Origin: Serratia surfactantfaciens
GTDB lineage: Bacteria > Pseudomonadota > Gammaproteobacteria > Enterobacterales > Enterobacteriaceae
Direction of reading: 5' to 3'
DNA: 64,000 bases
NCBI RefSeq assembly: GCF_001642805.2
Contig: NZ_CP016948.1
Coordinates: forward strand, 1,240,001 to 1,304,000
Shown here: piece after piece, positions 27,581 through 36,531 of the stretch
Position numbering within the stretch: the first letter of the stretch is position 1
Layout: every line of letters begins with the position of its first letter
Notes under the pieces: generated by a model
Told to the model about the DNA's origin: nothing
Seen by the model: only the letters and a program-made list of their open reading frames with translations
The model's database searches: none
Made by a program: the position numbers and the translations under genes

Positions 27581-27865
27581 TTATAGTCCGGCCAGCGCCT
27601 CGAAACCGGCGGCGGTGGTGGTGGCGCTAAAGTCGGTGACCTCATAGTGGGCCACGGCGTTGAAGGGATCTTCGGCCAGGATGGCGTCCAGACGCGCGCG
27701 TTCAATGCCCTTGGCCAGGATCACGCCGCCGGTGCGGGGATTCTTGCGGCCGGAGGCGACGAAGGTGCCGTCCTGAAAATATTGTTTAAGCCAGGCGATG
27801 TGCCCGTCAAGGTGGCTGTCGACTTCGGCAATCGGGCGATGGTAGGTCAGGCTGACAATGTACAT
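27581..27865 (-). CDS. YciI-like protein
   Basis: 94-residue ferredoxin-fold protein of the YciI/YCII family: MYIVSLTYHRPIAEVDSHLDGHIAWLKQYFQDG, then FVASGRKNPRTGGVILAKG and EDPFNAVAHYEVTDF. The His-Asp pair of the family is present in the N-terminal helix region (HLDGHIAWL). Some members are dehydrochlorinases; most have no known role. It is shorter than and distinct from E. coli YciI proper. Monocistronic. Confidence 0.85.
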   Translation of the reverse strand: MYIVSLTYHRPIAEVDSHLDGHIAWLKQYFQDGTFVASGRKNPRTGGVILAKGIERARLDAILAEDPFNAVAHYEVTDFSATTTAAGFEALAGL

Positions 27866-27936
27866 AGCGGCTCCAGGGTTGGCGGCAAAGGCTTTACCAT
27901 CCCACCCTCGCCGGCGATTCTCAAGGGGCGCACAAT

Positions 27937-27963
27937 AAAAAACCCGCCGGCGGCGGGTTTTTA
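27937..27963. terminator. lpxL terminator, bidirectional
   Basis: AACCCGCC-GGC-GGCGGGTT stem (27941-27959) with A6 on the left and T5 on the right, immediately past the lpxL stop. Confidence 0.85.
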
Positions 27964-27965
27964 GG

Positions 27966-28886
27966 TCAGTACAGCGAAGGCTCGCCTTCCGGGCGAGTCT
28001 TGAAGCGGCGATGCAGCCACATATACTGGTCCGGCGCCATCAGGATCTCTTTTTCCACCACTTTATTCATAAAGGCGGCGGCGTCGAGTTCGTTATCCAG
28101 CGGGAAGTTTTCCACCGCCGGCTGCATGATGAGCTCATAGCCTTTGCCGTCCGGCAGGCGGCGCGGGGTGAACGGAATGATCGCCGGCTTGCCCATCCGC
28201 ACCAGCACGTAGCTGCCGGTGGTGGTGGCGGCTTTGTCCACCGCGAACAGCGGCACGAAAACGCTGCTGCGCGGGCCGTAGTCGTGATCCGGCGCATACC
28301 AGATGATATCGCCCTGTTTCAGGGCGCGGATCATGCCTTTGACGTCCTTGCGATCCAACATGGATTTATTGGAGCGCATGCGTCCCCAGGTTTGCAGCCA
28401 GTCCATCAGCTTGTTGTCATGCGGGCGGTAAACGCCGATGCCTGGGTTGTGAATGCCGAAGATGCGCGCGCCCAGCTCCAGCGTCAAAAAGTGCAGGCCA
28501 ATCAGCAACACGCCCTGATGGTTATCGCGCGCTTTTTGGATATGCTCCAGGCCGCTGACCTTGAACCAACGCTCGATGCGCCAGTTCGGCCAGAACCACG
28601 CCATGCCGGTTTCAAACAGACCCATGCCGACCGACTCGAAATTCTTTACCACCAGCGCATCGCGTTCGGCCTGCGGCATGTCGGGAAAACAGAGCTCGAG
28701 GTTACGTTGGGCGATAACGACGCGCCGCTTGAGAAAGCGCATGGAAAACCGACCGATCGAGGTGCCGAGCCAGTAGATGACGGGGTAAGGCAGCAACACC
28801 AGCAGATACAGCAAGCCGATGCCTACCCAGGTCAGCCAGTAGCGCGGGTGCAATAAGGAACGATTGAAAGTAGGAACTTGAGTCAT
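27966..28886 (-). CDS. lpxL: Lipid A lauroyl acyltransferase LpxL
   Basis: 306-residue inner-membrane acyltransferase that adds the secondary laurate to Kdo2-lipid IVA using acyl-ACP. It has an N-terminal membrane anchor ([24 protein letters not shown]), the catalytic H-x4-E as [15 protein letters not shown], and [36 protein letters not shown]. It ends [19 protein letters not shown], as in E. coli LpxL/LpxP. LpxP (cold-induced palmitoleoyl transferase) is the close alternative; the context next to mdtG and trhO favours lpxL. Confidence 0.93.
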   Translation of the reverse strand: MTQVPTFNRSLLHPRYWLTWVGIGLLYLLVLLPYPVIYWLGTSIGRFSMRFLKRRVVIAQRNLELCFPDMPQAERDALVVKNFESVGMGLFETGMAWFWPNWRIERWFKVSGLEHIQKARDNHQGVLLIGLHFLTLELGARIFGIHNPGIGVYRPHDNKLMDWLQTWGRMRSNKSMLDRKDVKGMIRALKQGDIIWYAPDHDYGPRSSVFVPLFAVDKAATTTGSYVLVRMGKPAIIPFTPRRLPDGKGYELIMQPAVENFPLDNELDAAAFMNKVVEKEILMAPDQYMWLHRRFKTRPEGEPSLY

Positions 28887-29280
28887 GGATTCTCTGTTTG
28901 AATACGGTTGTTTAAGTGTAATGACAGAGTCATAGCATGGTCTGGCGGCGGATATGCTCGGCCGTCAGGTTCGTTTCTGCCGTTTGTTTGCGACTATTGT
29001 GGCATTTTTCTGGCGCGTCGGGAAAAAACAACGCATTAAAATCCCCTTTTCGGCGTTAAATATGCATCAGGTGCGGGATTTTTCCACAAAATTTCCTGTG
29101 CAAGGACAACGGCATGGGCATCTTCGGCGATGCCATGGTGCACAAGGCAGCGATATGGTGGCCCTTGGCTCGTGCGCAACTGTGCGCTGCGCCGGTTTTT
29201 CGGGTATGATGTGCGCCGCGCGCGGGCCGGTTGGCAGCGCGCGGTAATCAGTCACCTCCCGAAAGACAGGAAAGTACACC
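28887..29280. promoter_or_regulatory. lpxL-trhO divergent intergenic region
   Basis: 394 bases between divergent starts. It should hold the lpxL promoter (leftward) and the trhO promoter; a TATGAT -10-like hexamer at 29205-29210 is a candidate for trhO, though its -35 is poor. No credible gene or structured RNA was seen. The segment 29100-29170 is less AT-rich than the rest. Confidence 0.45.
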
Positions 29281-30348
29281 ATGCCAGTGTTACATAACCG
29301 AATTTCTAACGAGGAACTGAAGGCGCGCATGCTGGCGGAAACCGAGCCGCGCACCACAGTTTCTTTTTACAAATACTTCTCCATCGACGATCCCAAAGCG
29401 TTTCGCGACAGCCTGTACGTTCAGTTTGAAAAACTGAAGGTGTTCGGCCGCATCTACGTGGCGAAAGAGGGCATCAACGCGCAGATCAGCGTGCCGCAGC
29501 ATAACTTCGACGCGTTCAAAGCCGCGCTGTTCGCCTCGCACCCGGCGCTGGATCAGGTGCGCCTGAACATCGCGCTGGAAGACGACGGCAAATCCTTCTG
29601 GGTGCTGCGCCTCAAGGTGCGCGAGCGCATCGTGGCCGATGGCATCGATGACGACAGCTTCGATCCGAGCAACGTCGGCGAGTATCTGCAGGCCGATCGC
29701 GTCAATCAGATGATCGACGATCCGAACACGGTATTCGTCGATATGCGCAACCACTATGAGTACGAAGTCGGTCACTTCGAAAATGCCATCGAGGTGCCAT
29801 CGGATACCTTCCGCGATCAGCTGCCGATGGCGGTGGAGATGCTGCAGGACAGCAAAGACAAAAACATCGTCATGTACTGCACCGGCGGCATTCGCTGTGA
29901 AAAAGCCAGCGCCTATATGCTGCACAACGGCTTTAAAAACATCTACCACGTGGAAGGCGGGATCATCGAGTACACTCGCAAAGCGAAAGAGCAGGGGTTG
30001 CCGCTGAAGTTTATCGGCAAAAACTTCGTGTTCGATGAGCGCATGGGCGAACGCATCTCCGACGATGTGATCGCCAACTGCCACCAGTGCGGTGCGCCGT
30101 GCGATACCCACACCAACTGCAAGAACGACGGCTGCCACCTGCTGTTCATTCAGTGCCCGAGCTGCGCCGCCAAGTTTGAAGGGTGCTGCAGCGAGATTTG
30201 CCGCGAAGAGCTGAAGCTGCCGCGCGAAGAGCAGCGCGCGCGCCGTGCCGGCCGTGAGAATGGCGTCAAGATCTTCAATAAATCGAAAGGATTGTTGCAG
30301 ACCACGATGCACATTCCGGCACCGGAAGAAGAAGGCCCAGCCCGCTGA
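29281..30348 (+). CDS. trhO: tRNA uridine(34) hydroxylase TrhO
   Basis: 355-residue rhodanese-family enzyme (YceA in E. coli) that uses O2 to hydroxylate U34 of certain tRNAs, giving 5-hydroxyuridine. It has an N-terminal acylphosphatase-like domain ([17 protein letters not shown] to [16 protein letters not shown]), a central rhodanese domain with the active-site loop [15 protein letters not shown], and a C-terminal cysteine-rich segment ([38 protein letters not shown]) that probably binds metal. Length and ends agree with E. coli (350 aa). AGGAAAG lies before the ATG. Confidence 0.96.
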   Translation: MPVLHNRISNEELKARMLAETEPRTTVSFYKYFSIDDPKAFRDSLYVQFEKLKVFGRIYVAKEGINAQISVPQHNFDAFKAALFASHPALDQVRLNIALEDDGKSFWVLRLKVRERIVADGIDDDSFDPSNVGEYLQADRVNQMIDDPNTVFVDMRNHYEYEVGHFENAIEVPSDTFRDQLPMAVEMLQDSKDKNIVMYCTGGIRCEKASAYMLHNGFKNIYHVEGGIIEYTRKAKEQGLPLKFIGKNFVFDERMGERISDDVIANCHQCGAPCDTHTNCKNDGCHLLFIQCPSCAAKFEGCCSEICREELKLPREEQRARRAGRENGVKIFNKSKGLLQTTMHIPAPEEEGPAR

Positions 30349-30363
30349 GCCTGACGAAATGAG

Positions 30364-30392
30364 AAGCCCGGCCGTCTGGCCGGGCTTTTTTT
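30364..30392. terminator. trhO/yceI convergent terminator
   Basis: AAGCCCGGCC-GTCT-GGCCGGGCTT 10-bp stem followed by T7 rightward, between the trhO stop (30348) and the yceI stop (30391). Confidence 0.9.
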
Positions 30393-30969
30393 ATTTCTCG
30401 CGCACGCCTTCTACGGAGATGATCAGCTCAACGTCTTGCGACGCCGGGCCCAGATCGGTGGTGATGCCGAAGTCTTTCAGCTTGATCTTGCCGTTGGCTT
30501 CAAAGCCGGCGCGGTAGCCGCCCCACGGATCGTTGCCCTGGCCAATCAGTTTGGCGTCCAGCGTAACCGGCTTGGTCACGCCGTTCAGCGTCAGGTTGCC
30601 GACCACCGCATAACCGTCGCCGTTTTTCTTCACTTCGGTGGATTCAAACTTGGCCTGCTTGTTCTTCTCCACGTTGAGGAACTCGGCGCTGCGCAGATGC
30701 TTGTCGCGCTCGGCGTGGTTGGTGTCGACGCTGGCGGTATTGATGGTCACATTGACCTTGTCCTTGGACGGATCTTTTTCGTCGAAGGTGAAGCCGCCGT
30801 CGAAGTCTTTAAAGCTGCCGTACAGCCAGCTGTAGCCCAGGTGTTGGATGCGGAATTCGATAAAGGCATGCTGGCCCTGTTTGTCGATCTTGTAATTCGC
30901 CGCCAGTGCGGAACCGGCGCTCAGCAGCAGGGCGCCTGCGGTCAGGCCCAATACGGTCTTTTTCAACAT
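30391..30969 (-). CDS. yceI: Periplasmic YceI family protein
   Basis: 192-residue secreted lipocalin-like protein. Signal peptide cleaved at SALA before [28 protein letters not shown]. The rest forms the YceI eight-stranded barrel that binds polyisoprenoid-type lipids in characterised relatives ([60 protein letters not shown]). Induced by base and osmotic stress in E. coli. ATG 30969 follows GGAG; the ATG 12 bases earlier is less likely. Co-transcribed with the b561 gene upstream (23-base gap). Confidence 0.94.
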   Translation of the reverse strand: MLKKTVLGLTAGALLLSAGSALAANYKIDKQGQHAFIEFRIQHLGYSWLYGSFKDFDGGFTFDEKDPSKDKVNVTINTASVDTNHAERDKHLRSAEFLNVEKNKQAKFESTEVKKNGDGYAVVGNLTLNGVTKPVTLDAKLIGQGNDPWGGYRAGFEANGKIKLKDFGITTDLGPASQDVELIISVEGVREK

Positions 30970-30992
30970 AGCAATCTCCATAAATCCAAAGG

Positions 30993-31547
30993 TTAATCGG
31001 CGCTGCTACCCAGCATCCGTTTCAAAGTGACATCACGATCGATAAAGTGATGTTTAAGCGCGGCCAGCCCGTGCAGTACCGAAAGCACGACCACGGTCCA
31101 GGCCAGGTAAAGGTGTATGGCGCCGGCGGTATCGGCCTGTTCGGCCATACCGGTGACGGTGGCGGGCACGTCGAACCAGCCGAACACGCTGATCGGCTGG
31201 CCGTCGGCGGTCGAGATCAGATAGCCGCTGATCAGAATGCCGAACAACACGGCGTACAGCGCCAGATGCGCGAGGATGGCGCTGACGCGAGTGAGGCGGC
31301 CATAGCTGGCCAAAGGTTTGGGTGGCGGCGAGACAAAGCGCCAGATCACGCGGATCACCATGACAATGAACAGCAGCGCGCCGATGCTTTTGTGGATCTC
31401 CGGCGCCTGGTGGTACCAGACGTCGTAATAGCCCAGTGTGACCATCCACAGGCCTAGCGCGAACATGCCGTATACCGTCAGCGCCACCAGCCAGTGGATC
31501 AACACTGACACATGGCCGAAACGATCGGCGGTATTTTTCCAGAGCAT
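30993..31547 (-). CDS. yceJ: Cytochrome b561 family protein YceJ
   Basis: 184-residue, four-helix di-haem cytochrome b of the inner membrane. Haem-ligand histidines lie in [55 protein letters not shown] and [28 protein letters not shown]. The family passes electrons between quinol and periplasmic acceptors such as superoxide (CybB). The pairing with yceI in one operon is conserved in enteric bacteria, suggesting a shared envelope redox or lipid-quinone role. Confidence 0.92.
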   Translation of the reverse strand: MLWKNTADRFGHVSVLIHWLVALTVYGMFALGLWMVTLGYYDVWYHQAPEIHKSIGALLFIVMVIRVIWRFVSPPPKPLASYGRLTRVSAILAHLALYAVLFGILISGYLISTADGQPISVFGWFDVPATVTGMAEQADTAGAIHLYLAWTVVVLSVLHGLAALKHHFIDRDVTLKRMLGSSAD

Positions 31548-31989
31548 CCTGTTTCCTTCGATTACCGATTGGCTGGCTGCAATAATTAAACTTTAGGAAA
31601 CATAAAATCAATAATAAATTTAACTATGTTACTACTTTGAAATATTAGTCAGTGAATTTGTTTGAGATGTTGGGAGTTAATCAGATAAATCGTTGAAGAT
31701 GATATTATTTTGCTCACGTAAAATTTATGCTAGTTGTTGAAAATTAGGATTATTCTTTATTAACGTCAGCTTTTGTCATTTTACGTAAATTCTGCATGAA
31801 TTGCTCGGCGGGATTATTTGTTGGCAAAGGTTATGCCTATTTCTTGCGACGAGAGAAGGGCGAAAAGATTAGTTTCATCGAACGGTTGCGTTAAATCCCC
31901 TGCGGCGCGGCGGCGGAATTTTGCTACCATTAGCGCCAAGAGACGGCCCCATGAGGCCGGTTAACCCAGTGAAATAACAAGGAAACGTC
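31548..31989. other. AT-rich gene-free region
   Basis: 442 bases between divergent yceJ and tqsA. The part from 31590 to 31850 is notably AT-rich compared with the neighbouring genes, with many TTTA/AATT tracts suited to H-NS or promoter use. I found no convincing open frame, repeat or structured RNA. Confidence 0.45.
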
Positions 31990-33048
31990 ATGGGCCGTAC
32001 CCGCGTGACCGACAGCAGCCTGCGCCTGGCCGTCCTGCTGGCGATGTTGGTGATCATTTTGGCCGGGGTGAAAGCCGCCGCCGATATCGTGGTGCCGTTT
32101 TTACTGGCGGTGTTTCTCGCCATGGTGTTGAACCCGCTGGTGGCGATGCTGGAACGCAAGCGCGTGCCGCGCATCGTTGGCGTCACGCTGCTGGTGACGG
32201 CGGTGATCGTGGTCGTGATGCTGTTTATCGGCATGTTAGGCGCTTCGCTCAATGAGTTCGCCCGCTCGCTGCCGCAGTATCGCGGCATGATGATCGAGAA
32301 GCTGCGCGAGCTGCAGCATTACGCCGACCGCTTCAACATTAGCCTCTCCAGCGAAGCGATGCTGCAGTATGTCGATCCCAGCGCGGCGATGAATCTGGTC
32401 ACCCGCATGCTGGGGCACTTGTCTGGCGCCATGACCAACGTCTTCCTGCTGCTGATGACCGTGGTGTTCATGCTGTTCGAAGTGCAACTGCTGCCTTACA
32501 AGCTGCGGCAGGCGCTGAATAAACCGGACGAGGGGCTCGCCGCGATGCGGCGGGCGCTGGATGGCGTGACGCGCTATCTGGTGATTAAAACCATTATTAG
32601 CCTGGCCACCGGGGTGATCGTCTGGATCTTTCTGGCGGCGGTCGGCGTGCGCTTCGCCTTTATCTGGGGGCTGCTGGCGTTTCTGCTCAACTATATTCCC
32701 AATATCGGCTCGGTGTTGGCCGCCATTCCGCCGCTGATTCAGGCGCTGCTGTTCAACGGATTGGGCGATGCGTTGGTGGTGGCGGGCGGATTTATCGCTA
32801 TCAACATGGTGATCGGCAATATCCTCGAGCCGAGAGTGATGGGGCGCGGGCTGGGGCTGTCGACGCTGGTGGTATTCCTGTCGCTGATCTTTTGGGGTTG
32901 GCTGCTCGGCCCGGTCGGCATGCTGCTTTCGGTGCCGCTGACGATCGTGGCGCGCATCGCGCTGGAGACTACCGAGGGCGGCTATCGGCTAGCGGTCATT
33001 TTGGGGGACGGTCGCCCGCCGCGTCAGCCTCCGATGCCGCCGGAGTGA
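31990..33048 (+). CDS. tqsA: AI-2E family transporter TqsA
   Basis: 352-residue inner-membrane protein with about 7-8 helices, homologous to E. coli TqsA (YdgG, 344 aa), which affects AI-2 export and biofilm formation. Strong landmarks are ADIVVPFLLAVFLAMVLNPLV, FAFIWGLLAFLLNYIPNIGSVLAAIPP and ILEPRVMGRGLGLSTLVVFLSLIFWGWLLGPVGMLLSVPLTIV. AAGGAAA lies before the ATG. The C-terminal tail ends in RPPRQPPMPPE. Monocistronic, next to an AT-rich islet. Confidence 0.93.
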   Translation: MGRTRVTDSSLRLAVLLAMLVIILAGVKAAADIVVPFLLAVFLAMVLNPLVAMLERKRVPRIVGVTLLVTAVIVVVMLFIGMLGASLNEFARSLPQYRGMMIEKLRELQHYADRFNISLSSEAMLQYVDPSAAMNLVTRMLGHLSGAMTNVFLLLMTVVFMLFEVQLLPYKLRQALNKPDEGLAAMRRALDGVTRYLVIKTIISLATGVIVWIFLAAVGVRFAFIWGLLAFLLNYIPNIGSVLAAIPPLIQALLFNGLGDALVVAGGFIAINMVIGNILEPRVMGRGLGLSTLVVFLSLIFWGWLLGPVGMLLSVPLTIVARIALETTEGGYRLAVILGDGRPPRQPPMPPE

Positions 33049-33169
33049 GGTAATTTCTTGTGGCCACGTTGAGCCGCGCGTTGTTAAGGCGTTTTGAATA
33101 GGCCACCCAATGGTGGCTTAACGCTTCTACTGCTAATGCATACTGTGAACATTGGCCATTCAGTAAATA

Positions 33170-33346
33170 CTACAGCCACTTAGACCACCTTACATAGGCG
33201 ACACAAACGACAATGGCCCAGATGAGGGTGAGATAAAAACCAGTCTTTGGAAACACTGAAACGAGAATAACCCCGCCGACAATAATGAGTACGATAGGGA
33301 TTAGGTAAGCGAACGAGTTACCCAGCCATTCAATCAACCACTTCAT
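33170..33346 (-). CDS. 58-aa two-helix membrane protein, coupled partner
   Basis: Short gene that is easily missed: from ATG 33346, 58 codons to TAG at 33170. It has two hydrophobic helices (FAYLIPIVLIIVGGVILVSVF and FYLTLIWAIVVCVAYV) joined by a short PKTG turn, with an aromatic/basic end RWSKWL. Its ATG overlaps the stop of the 229-aa gene as ATGA, so the two are translationally coupled. The pattern of a soluble protein followed by a tiny coupled membrane protein recalls effector-immunity or toxin-antitoxin pairs. That is inference only; no homologue is recognised. Confidence 0.6.
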   Translation of the reverse strand: MKWLIEWLGNSFAYLIPIVLIIVGGVILVSVFPKTGFYLTLIWAIVVCVAYVRWSKWL

Positions 33347-34032
33347 TTTGTGAGGATCTTGTTCATCAGGAAAATGATTTCCTCTTCATTATTAGATCCT
33401 GAATTAGTTAGGTAGATGATTTTTTTCATTTCTGGCTCGATCATAAAGTACAGCAATTCTAGGTTTTCTTTGTAGAGAGCAGAGTAATAGTTAGGATCTG
33501 AAAATTGAAGTTTTCTTGCAGAAAGGGCGGCTGTTTGCATTTTTCCATAGAAACTTAAAACGCTTACGGCAACTAAACTACTTTTATTGATGATGTTAAT
33601 ATGTGATTCTTTGAAGTCGTGGGATTCAGTAATTAGTTTTGCGATCGTATACGCAACTGACAATTTAGAAAACTTTTCTGATGCATGGTTAGCAAGTTTT
33701 TCAGTGATAGCTTGCATAATTTTATGCTGACCTGAGCCACTGATCCTACTAAGCTTAATATTGAAATAGATTTCCACCATATCCAGTACTACGTCTTTTC
33801 GCTGGTACACCTGCCGAATTGATAACAACATGCGGGTATCTTCTTGCCTCAACTGCTTACATACGTCTTTGTAGTCATCAAACAGACAGGAACCATACCA
33901 ACTTGCTCGCTCGGCACCAGACCTAAAACTCTGTACAGTACTAGTAGTGTCTTTCTTGAGTTGTCCAAGGGACCTCTCAATACTTAGGGCAATGGCTCGG
34001 TCTGCCTGCATCTTTAACTTGAGATAGGACAT
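33343..34032 (-). CDS. Unknown 229-aa protein of AT-rich islet
   Basis: 229-residue, mostly helical soluble protein starting MSYLKLKMQADRAIALSIERSL. No known domain or enzymatic motif is visible, and there is no signal peptide. Base composition is clearly AT-rich compared with both flanks, and codon use differs (many AAA, ATA, TTA codons), so horizontal origin is likely. It overlaps the next small membrane gene by 4 bases and is divergent from a second small membrane gene 74 bases away. A central weakly hydrophobic stretch (KSSLVAVSVLSFYGKMQTAAL) could insert into a membrane. Candidates are a secreted effector, a bacteriocin-like protein or a phage-defence factor; none is demonstrated. Confidence 0.65.
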   Translation of the reverse strand: MSYLKLKMQADRAIALSIERSLGQLKKDTTSTVQSFRSGAERASWYGSCLFDDYKDVCKQLRQEDTRMLLSIRQVYQRKDVVLDMVEIYFNIKLSRISGSGQHKIMQAITEKLANHASEKFSKLSVAYTIAKLITESHDFKESHINIINKSSLVAVSVLSFYGKMQTAALSARKLQFSDPNYYSALYKENLELLYFMIEPEMKKIIYLTNSGSNNEEEIIFLMNKILTK

Positions 34033-34106
34033 GCGTTATCATTTCCTTTGATGTAGAATCCATTAGGCGATTATATATTGAACAGTAAATAATGCAAGGA
34101 TGACCA

Positions 34107-34334
34107 ATGAAGAGAGCAATTGCATATATCGTATTGACTCTGATCTACTTTGTCGTACTGGCTGAAGTGGTTTTCAGGCGTCTATCAGAGGATACGTACT
34201 TAAAGGTGGCGAAGATCTCAAACCCACTAGGTTTAATGAGTTCATCGTTTGACTCTCTAATTGTCATGCTCATTTTATTATCGATCGTTATTTCTTGGGT
34301 AACGATGCGTCTTATCTCAAAGCGTAGAGATTGA
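34107..34334 (+). CDS. 75-aa two-helix membrane protein
   Basis: Small membrane protein with an N-terminal helix (AIAYIVLTLIYFVVLAEVVF), a ~20-residue loop, and a C-terminal helix (SLIVMLILLSIVISWVTMRLI) ending in SKRRD. AAGGATGACCA precedes the ATG. AT-rich like its divergent neighbour at 33343-34032, with which it shares a 74-base promoter gap, so both probably arrived together. Unrelated in sequence to the 58-aa membrane protein. Function unknown. Confidence 0.6.
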   Translation: MKRAIAYIVLTLIYFVVLAEVVFRRLSEDTYLKVAKISNPLGLMSSSFDSLIVMLILLSIVISWVTMRLISKRRD

Positions 34335-34426
34335 TAGCTTAATAATGTCCGGTGCTCTAATAAAAGGGCATCTCAGGACTAATAAATTAGTATTGCTGGA
34401 AAAATTACCTTTTCCTCCATTGCATT

Positions 34427-35446
34427 TTATTTATTGGGAACCCCGTTGAATAAGGGTTCATCCACCGCAATCGTCTCCGATGTCGTCGGCGTAAGGAAGA
34501 TTTTGCCATTCACGCCTGGCTGGGCGGCATGCCGCAGCGCCGCAGCGAACTGGTGAAGAGGGTAAATCGCAGCGGGCGGGCGTAGCGCCAGCTCCCCGCG
34601 TCGCAGCAGCTGGAAGAGCTGATAAAACGCCATCTGCCACTGCGCCGGTGCTGCCTGTGCGTTCCATTTGCGCAGGTGAAACAGCGAAGCGCGGAGCTTC
34701 AGCTCGTCCACCACGCGCCGCCAGTCCACCTGACGCCCACCTAAAAGGCCCAGCGCCACGAAGTCGCCGCCGGTGCGAACCGCCCGCGCCAGCTGCAAGC
34801 CGTCTTCTCCACCGATGCAGTCGATGGCCGCGCGGGCGCCAAAATTCGTCATCTGTGCCAACTGAGGCGCGTCGATAACGCGCCAGGCGCCGGCGGCCAG
34901 CAGCGCCGGGCGATGAGCGGCGTTGCGCGCCACGATCGCCAGACGAATGCCGCGCAGCGCCGTCAGCTGCGCCAGCAGCAGGCTAACGGCGGAGCCGCCG
35001 CCGTTAAGCAGCAGCACGTCGCCGGCGGTGAGCGACAGCCATTGCGTCAACAGCACCCAGCAGGTGAGCGGGTTGATATAGATTTGCGCCGCGCTGGCGT
35101 CGTCGATGTCGTCCGGCACCCAGACCACCCGCTCGTCAGGCAGCGTGACGAAGGTTTGCCAGCTGCCGTCACCGGCTACCGCCAGCGCGCGTCGGCCGGT
35201 TGAGCGCCCGCTTTGCGGATCGACGATGACGCCCACGCCTTCATACCCCGGCACCTGCGGCAGGGCGATGCGGTGCGCATATTGACCGTGAATCGGGATC
35301 AGGTCGGAAGGGTTGATCGGGGTATAGCGCATCCGCAGCAACCGCTGGCCGGGGCGCAGTGGCGGTTTGCTCGCCTGCTGCAGTTCCAGCACCTCGGCGG
35401 GGTCGCCAAAGCGGTTGAAGCTCAGTCGGGGAAATGACGACGACAT
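34427..35446 (-). CDS. Zinc-less MDR oxidoreductase (quinone/enoyl reductase-like)
   Basis: 339-residue medium-chain dehydrogenase/reductase. The GroES-like N-domain reads RYTPINPSDLIPIHGQY and VPGYEGVGVIVDPQSG. The Rossmann domain reads LTAGDVLLLNGGGSAVSLLLAQLTALRG, where the usual G-x-G-x-x-G is replaced by GGGSAV, as in the mitochondrial trans-2-enoyl-CoA reductase (MECR/ETR1) group. Cysteines for structural or catalytic zinc are absent. It probably reduces an alpha,beta-unsaturated substrate with NADPH. Its ATG is 3 bases after the yceO-like stop, so the two are co-translated. Confidence 0.88.
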   Translation of the reverse strand: MSSSFPRLSFNRFGDPAEVLELQQASKPPLRPGQRLLRMRYTPINPSDLIPIHGQYAHRIALPQVPGYEGVGVIVDPQSGRSTGRRALAVAGDGSWQTFVTLPDERVVWVPDDIDDASAAQIYINPLTCWVLLTQWLSLTAGDVLLLNGGGSAVSLLLAQLTALRGIRLAIVARNAAHRPALLAAGAWRVIDAPQLAQMTNFGARAAIDCIGGEDGLQLARAVRTGGDFVALGLLGGRQVDWRRVVDELKLRASLFHLRKWNAQAAPAQWQMAFYQLFQLLRRGELALRPPAAIYPLHQFAAALRHAAQPGVNGKIFLTPTTSETIAVDEPLFNGVPNK

Positions 35447-35449
35447 GGG

Positions 35450-35566
35450 TTACATCACGAAGAAGAAATAGACATCCAGCGCCAGCAGCACCAGCCACAG
35501 ACACAGGTACAGCACCAGGTGCTCGCGCACGTTGTTGACGATCGCCGCCAGAATTCGGTTTAACAT
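35450..35566 (-). CDS. yceO: YceO-like small membrane protein (DUF2770 type)
   Basis: 38-residue single-pass membrane protein from ATG 35566: MLNRILAAIVNNVREHLVLY, then a hydrophobic stretch LCLWLVLLALDVYFFFVM. Length, layout and position (between yceJ and solA in E. coli) point to YceO, but the assignment rests on context and pattern rather than a verified alignment. It is directly followed by the MDR oxidoreductase gene. Function of the family is unknown; yceO has been named in biofilm and stress screens. Confidence 0.6.
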   Translation of the reverse strand: MLNRILAAIVNNVREHLVLYLCLWLVLLALDVYFFFVM

Positions 35567-35660
35567 TTCAGCCGCCTGAAGAAAGGGACCTTTGATTATA
35601 GTCCTTTTCTTGGCGTCTTTTATAGCGCGCCGCGTGGGGGCGGTGGGCGAATGGCGATAA

Positions 35661-35684
35661 AAAAGCCTGCGTTATCGCAGGCTT
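35661..35684 (-). terminator. Terminator of the LuxR-type gene
   Basis: AAGCCTGCG-TTAT-CGCAGGCTT stem (35663-35684) with an A run on the left that gives U6 on the leftward transcript, just after the stop at 35689. Confidence 0.85.
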
Positions 35685-35688
35685 GATG

Positions 35689-36315
35689 CTAAACCGCCAG
35701 CAGCGCCAACGGCGTCGAATTGGTTGGTGCACTCGGCGGATAGAAGTAGCGCAGTACGTTATACAGCGAGTAAAACTCCAGGCGATTGCGCGCGTTGATC
35801 TTCTCCGTAATGTGACGTTTGTGCACGTACACCGTATGCGAGCTGATCTGCAGTTTCTTCGCGATGCGGTAGTTGGGCATTTCCGCCATCCAATATTTCA
35901 TCACCGTCAGTTCCTGCGGGCTGAACAGCGAACGCTCTTCGCCGTCATCGGCCAGCGCCAGCGGATTTTCGCGCAGCATGCGCAAGGTGAACGGCAGGAT
36001 GCTTTTATTGAACAGAAATGCGTTATCGGCGATACGCATTGGCGTTTCGCTGTAAGGGTAAGGGGTGTCGAGATAGATGAACAGCAGGGCGGACTGGCTG
36101 GCTTCCATAAACGCCAGCAGCTGCGCGTCGGCTTCGTTATAGCGGCATTGGTTGCTGAGGTTCACCAGTATATGACTCGGCTGAAAGCTGGCCAACAGCG
36201 GCGTAGCGTGCTCAATGCTATGGCAGCATTTGATCGTCGTAATTCCACTATCCGCAAAGTAGCTGGCTATACCGACCCGGGTGAAGCAGCATTCGTCCAC
36301 GACAAGTAGTTTCAT
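35689..36315 (-). CDS. LuxR-family regulator with degenerate receiver (RcsA-like)
   Basis: 208-residue regulator. The N-terminal half has a receiver-like fold (MKLLVVDECCFTRVGIASYFA ... HILVNLS), but Asn takes the place of the phospho-accepting Asp and the acidic pocket is reduced to D-E, so phosphorylation is unlikely. The C-terminal LuxR helix-turn-helix is SPQELTVMKYWMAEMPNYRIAKKLQISSHTVYVHKRHITEKINARNRLEFYSLYNV. Size and layout resemble RcsA and similar auxiliary regulators that act with a partner. It is monocistronic with its own terminator and sits in the solA-yceO gap, where E. coli has no regulator. Targets cannot be deduced. Confidence 0.85.
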   Translation of the reverse strand: MKLLVVDECCFTRVGIASYFADSGITTIKCCHSIEHATPLLASFQPSHILVNLSNQCRYNEADAQLLAFMEASQSALLFIYLDTPYPYSETPMRIADNAFLFNKSILPFTLRMLRENPLALADDGEERSLFSPQELTVMKYWMAEMPNYRIAKKLQISSHTVYVHKRHITEKINARNRLEFYSLYNVLRYFYPPSAPTNSTPLALLAV

Positions 36316-36531
36316 GGTGACGTCCTTGTTGAAAGCCGATGGAGCATATCTTCTGTAAAATAGGACTTACACTGCAAGTGTTCAATTCGGAAATTCAATT
36401 GCTGAATACAAGAAATTTCCGTTATCAGGATTTTTACTTGATATTTAAAAGCGTTAGCAGGTTAATAAATTGTAACCATCAAATTTCGCTGTCCAGGGGC
36501 AAGGGTGAATGCGGACAGCGAAACCCTTAGC

